Below the pieces are notes generated by a model, which had not been told where the DNA came from, did no database searches, and saw only the letters and a list, made by a program, of their open reading frames with translations. Position numbers and translations under genes: made by a program. Shown here in pieces: positions 4,962 to 7,081 of a DNA stretch of 7,081 nucleotides (positions are counted from its first letter, which is position 1; each line of letters starts with the position of its first letter). Location: positions 1 to 7,081 of the forward strand of contig CALANC010000135.1 in the NCBI GenBank assembly GCA_937925895.1. The letters are read 5' to 3'. Source of the DNA: an uncultured Desulfobacterales bacterium (GTDB taxonomy: Bacteria; Desulfobacterota; Desulfobacteria; Desulfobacterales; UBA11574).

Positions 4962-6610
4962 GATAGAACCTCCTTTACCCTGTCTAACAAAACATCTACC
5001 GTAAAAGGACGGGCGTCGAAGCGTAAAATCATATCGTCGACACAAACCCCATGAGAGGAGATAAGTTTGGCCAGCTGGCCGGTCGCATTTACTTCGACGT
5101 CAATAATCTTGTCTGATCCTGATAAAGCCTGTTTTAATTCTTCTATCGGCAACGGTTCCAGCACCAGAGGTTGAACCACCTTCAGTCCCAATTCCTCCGC
5201 AACTTCTACACAGGCACCTTTGGTTGATCCCCAGCAAAGCAGAACTGTTTTTGATTCAGGATTACCATAAATTTTTACCTGTTCGTTTTTGGCCAGTTCA
5301 GCCAACAATCCCTCCCTCTTTCGCAGCCGCTTTTTCTGCATCCGGGCGATTTGTTCGGGCTCTTCGGTCGTAATGCCATATTCGTCGTGTTCATAGGAGG
5401 TTGATTTCACGGTTGCCGCCGGATTTCCGGGAAAGGCCAGCGGGGAGATGCCGTCTTTTGTGTCAAGATATCGTTTGTATTCTCCCTTGCCGTCCCAAAG
5501 GAGCGCATCTTCCGGTTGGACTTTATCCAGGTCGGCGTCAAAACTGAATATGCTTTCACTCAGGTGCTTGTCGGATAGAACAAATGTTGGAATATGAAAT
5601 TTCCAGGCGAGATTCATGGCAAGGCCGGTCAGATAAAATGCCTCTTCGGCATCACCCGGAGCCACCACCACCTTTGAAAACTCTCCATGACCCGCGTGGA
5701 CGACAAATAGAAGGTCGCCTTGCATGGTGTAAGTAGGAACGCCTGTGCTTGGGCCGGGTCTCTGTGCCATCACAAAAACAACGGGAAATTCACCTTGTCC
5801 GGACAAACTTAAGGCCTCGGTCATCAAGGCAAATCCACCTCCGGAAGTACCCACCATAGTCCTGGCACCGGCATAAGCCGCCCCTAAAGCCATAAGGATG
5901 ACGCCAATTTCACTTTCAGGGTGCACGGTCACGACACCAAGATCGTCTTCATGTGCGGCCAGGTAGTGGAGGATGGCCGAAGCCGGGGTCATAGGATAAG
6001 CGATGTACATATTGAGTCCGGCCTGGACCGCTCCCAAAGAGATGGCCTCGTTGCCTGAAATCAAAGGCAGCATGTTTTGCTCGAGCTTTTGAAGGGCAAA
6101 AAAGGGTTCTTCAACTTTATTGTATGCCGTTTGCGCGATTTTGAGATTCAGCTCGATTTCCTTCTCCACGGTATCTTTCATGACGTCTTCTACAACCGCC
6201 CACTCAATATCAAGAGCTTTTGCCAGTCCGCCAATGGCGGCGGTATTCCTCATTATGGGCTTTCCTTCCAGGCCTTTGACGATTTCATTCAAATGGATGC
6301 CGACACCTTCGGCTTCCACATGATCGGAATCGTACAGGATCATCCCACCCGGATTAAGGCGGTTTTGGTGTTTTTCCACTGCATCCTGATTTAAGGCAAC
6401 GATGAGGTCGACGTTTTCCTTGTGAGCGGCAATCGGTTTTTCCGAGGCTCTGATGATGGAAAAATTGTGTCCACCACGGATGAGAGACGGATAGTCATCG
6501 TAGAAAAAAATTCGATATCCTAATCTATTTAAGAGTATAGAAATGGTCTGCCCGGCCTGTCTGATGCCGTCACCTGCTTTTCCGCCAATTAGAATCGACA
6601 ATTCTTTCAA
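4958..6610 (-). CDS. korA: 2-oxoacid:ferredoxin oxidoreductase, fused gamma-alpha subunit (KorA type, 550 aa)
   Basis: This is the partner of the beta subunit. Residues 1 to about 178 are the gamma domain, with GGKAGDGI at 9-16 and DYPSLIRGGHNFS at 39-51. The alpha pyrimidine-binding domain follows, with YPMTPAS at 205-211 (the family's YPITPSS motif), HPESEIG at 230-236, GTSGGGF at 254-260 and QRPGPSTG at 283-290. A C-terminal transketolase-like domain (from about 453) ends with DVEVNATGQLAKLI at 504-517. The gamma-before-alpha fusion and the length of 550 are typical of two-subunit KorAB enzymes. No ferredoxin-like delta subunit or domain is present, so electrons should pass from the beta-subunit cluster to a separate ferredoxin. 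The start is TTG at 6610, with AAAGGAG 7 nt upstream. The ATG seen between them is out of frame. The stop overlaps the korB start. Divergent from the transporter gene at 6783. Confidence 0.93.
   Translation of the reverse strand: MKELSILIGGKAGDGIRQAGQTISILLNRLGYRIFFYDDYPSLIRGGHNFSIIRASEKPIAAHKENVDLIVALNQDAVEKHQNRLNPGGMILYDSDHVEAEGVGIHLNEIVKGLEGKPIMRNTAAIGGLAKALDIEWAVVEDVMKDTVEKEIELNLKIAQTAYNKVEEPFFALQKLEQNMLPLISGNEAISLGAVQAGLNMYIAYPMTPASAILHYLAAHEDDLGVVTVHPESEIGVILMALGAAYAGARTMVGTSGGGFALMTEALSLSGQGEFPVVFVMAQRPGPSTGVPTYTMQGDLLFVVHAGHGEFSKVVVAPGDAEEAFYLTGLAMNLAWKFHIPTFVLSDKHLSESIFSFDADLDKVQPEDALLWDGKGEYKRYLDTKDGISPLAFPGNPAATVKSTSYEHDEYGITTEEPEQIARMQKKRLRKREGLLAELAKNEQVKIYGNPESKTVLLCWGSTKGACVEVAEELGLKVVQPLVLEPLPIEELKQALSGSDKIIDVEVNATGQLAKLISSHGVCVDDMILRFDARPFTVDVLLDRVKEVLS
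4969..4974 (-). promoter_or_regulatory. Consensus ribosome-binding site that sets the korB start
   Basis: AGGAGG on the minus strand lies 7 nt before the GTG at 4961, inside the end of korA. It argues against the longer frame that begins at 5045. Confidence 0.85.
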
Positions 6611-6617
6611 GGCTCAT

Positions 6618-6624
6618 CTCCTTT
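6618..6624 (-). promoter_or_regulatory. Ribosome-binding site of korA, supporting a TTG start
   Basis: AAAGGAG on the minus strand lies 7 nt before the TTG at 6610. The nearer ATG (6617-6615) opens a different frame, so TTG is the best start for korA. Confidence 0.75.
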
Positions 6625-6690
6625 GTCCTTTACTTTAATCTTGAAATCGATTGGTTAATATTTTAATCATCTTAAAGCAATTAATCATGC

Positions 6691-6722
6691 GTATAAGGTA
6701 ATACCGCAATAATCCATGTCAA
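6691..6722 (-). promoter_or_regulatory. Candidate korAB promoter
   Basis: On the minus strand a perfect TTGACA (6717-6722) is followed by TTATAC (6691-6696) or CTTATA (6692-6697). The spacer of 19-20 nt is longer than ideal. Transcription would give a leader of about 75 nt before korA. The same TATAAG box, read on the plus strand (6692-6697), could serve the divergent transporter gene, but no good -35 is placed for it. Confidence 0.3.
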
Positions 6723-6728
6723 ACGATT

Positions 6729-6768
6729 GGAGACCTTGGAAAAAATTGAACATTTTCCAAAGGCCTCC
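6729..6768 (+). promoter_or_regulatory. Strong hairpin upstream of the transporter's ribosome-binding site
   Basis: GGAG, CC and TTGGAAAA (6729-6743) pair with TTTTCCAA, GG and CTCC (6753-6768) around a 9-nt loop, interrupted by one mismatch and one bulge: 14 base pairs in all. The 3' strand CCTC (6764-6767) could instead pair with GAGG (6775-6778) of the ribosome-binding site. It may be a structured mRNA leader or a dyad operator in this divergent intergenic region; the sequence does not say which. Confidence 0.5.
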
Positions 6769-6782
6769 TGGGAAGAGGGGAT

Positions 6783-7081
6783 GTGAAAACACCCAATCCT
6801 CAAAAAGAAACCTACTCCAACAGACCCATTGCCGGAGCCCTGTATGTATTGGGTGCGTCTTTTGTTTTTTCAATCTTAGGGGCACTGGTGAAAGTAGTCT
6901 CTTCCACGCTCAACAACGAGATGGTGGTTTTTTTCAGAAACGCCTGGGCACTGGTGTTTATCCTGCCCTGGATCTGGTACAGCCGGTTACCCGGCGGTAT
7001 CAGGACCAATTGTTTTAGACTTCACCTGTTCCGCAGTGTGGCCGGACTGGGGGCAATGTACTGTTTTTTCTATGCCATCGC
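6783..7081 (+). CDS. DMT/EamA-family transporter, N-terminal part (runs off window)
   Basis: The frame opens with GTG at 6783 and gives 99 residues before the window ends. A TGA in frame at 6747 limits the start, and GAGGGG (6775-6780) lies just before the GTG, with short spacing. The N-terminal stretch of about 15 residues is polar. Hydrophobic segments follow at about 16-38 (IAGALYVLGASFVFSILGALVKV) and 47-66, and a third begins at about 80. The pattern VFFRNAWALVFILPWIW (49-65), then a basic loop SRLPGGIRT and LHLFRSVAGLGAMYCFFYAIA, is typical of drug/metabolite transporters with ten helices and about 290-310 residues. Related proteins include SAM- or amino-acid-type EamA carriers; the substrate cannot be inferred. 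The remaining two-thirds, including the second EamA repeat, are beyond the edge. It is divergent from korA, across 172 bp. Confidence 0.85.
   Translation, partial: MKTPNPQKETYSNRPIAGALYVLGASFVFSILGALVKVVSSTLNNEMVVFFRNAWALVFILPWIWYSRLPGGIRTNCFRLHLFRSVAGLGAMYCFFYAI

Noticed and set aside
4962..5045. Longer korB start at 5045
   Set aside because: The extra 28 residues lie within korA, do not match the family's N-terminus, and a consensus ribosome-binding site serves the GTG at 4961.
6703..6722. Sigma-54 promoter upstream of korA
   Set aside because: The TTGACA...TTGC stretch lacks the essential -24 GG and the spacing is off by one.
6716..7018. A 100-codon plus-strand frame beginning at 6716
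   Set aside because: It crosses the hairpin and overlaps the transporter in another frame; the transporter frame gives clear DMT-family membrane segments and this one does not.

Overview
The window reads as ordinary chromosome from an anaerobic bacterium, most likely a Desulfobacterota (former Deltaproteobacteria) lineage. Three things suggest this. The elongation factor G is of the spirochaete/planctomycete/deltaproteobacterial type related to mitochondrial EF-G1. A ferredoxin-linked 2-oxoacid oxidoreductase is present. The intergenic DNA contains repeat types that I recall, but could not check, from Desulfobacteraceae genomes. The assignment is inferred from protein resemblance, not from a search.

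Layout. Nucleotides 1-1625 (+) hold the last 540 codons of an EF-G gene that begins before the window. Four bases later, at 1630-2310 (+), lies a RecA/KaiC-like P-loop NTPase of unknown role, apparently in the same operon. A 198-bp gap (2311-2508) contains a weak terminator and a tandem 9-bp repeat. It separates this pair from a convergent gene at 2509-3354 (-), a ModA-like substrate-binding domain with no signal peptide and no visible Shine-Dalgarno. The next 353 bp (3355-3707) contain no gene. Most of this stretch is a composite inverted repeat enclosing two strong stem-loops. A small two-helix membrane protein follows at 3708-3911 (-). Between it and the next gene is a second repeat-rich stretch of about 190 bp, with a compact hairpin and a palindrome built from 8-bp units.

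The right half holds a two-gene minus-strand operon at 4101-6610. It encodes the fused gamma-alpha and the beta subunits of a 2-oxoacid:ferredoxin oxidoreductase (korA-korB type), joined by a GTGA stop/start overlap. The enzyme would interconvert a 2-oxoacid, CoA and oxidised ferredoxin with acyl-CoA, CO2 and reduced ferredoxin. Divergent from it, a DMT/EamA-family transporter starts at 6783 (+) and runs off the right edge. A strong hairpin lies directly before its ribosome-binding site.

The genes do not form one pathway: the window holds a translation-factor operon, isolated small genes and a central-metabolism operon. I see no phage, transposase, CRISPR array, rRNA or tRNA. The least explained parts are the structured non-coding DNA (2396-2432, 3444-3676, 3944-4028, 6729-6778), the NTPase coupled to EF-G, and the cytoplasmic ModA-like protein.
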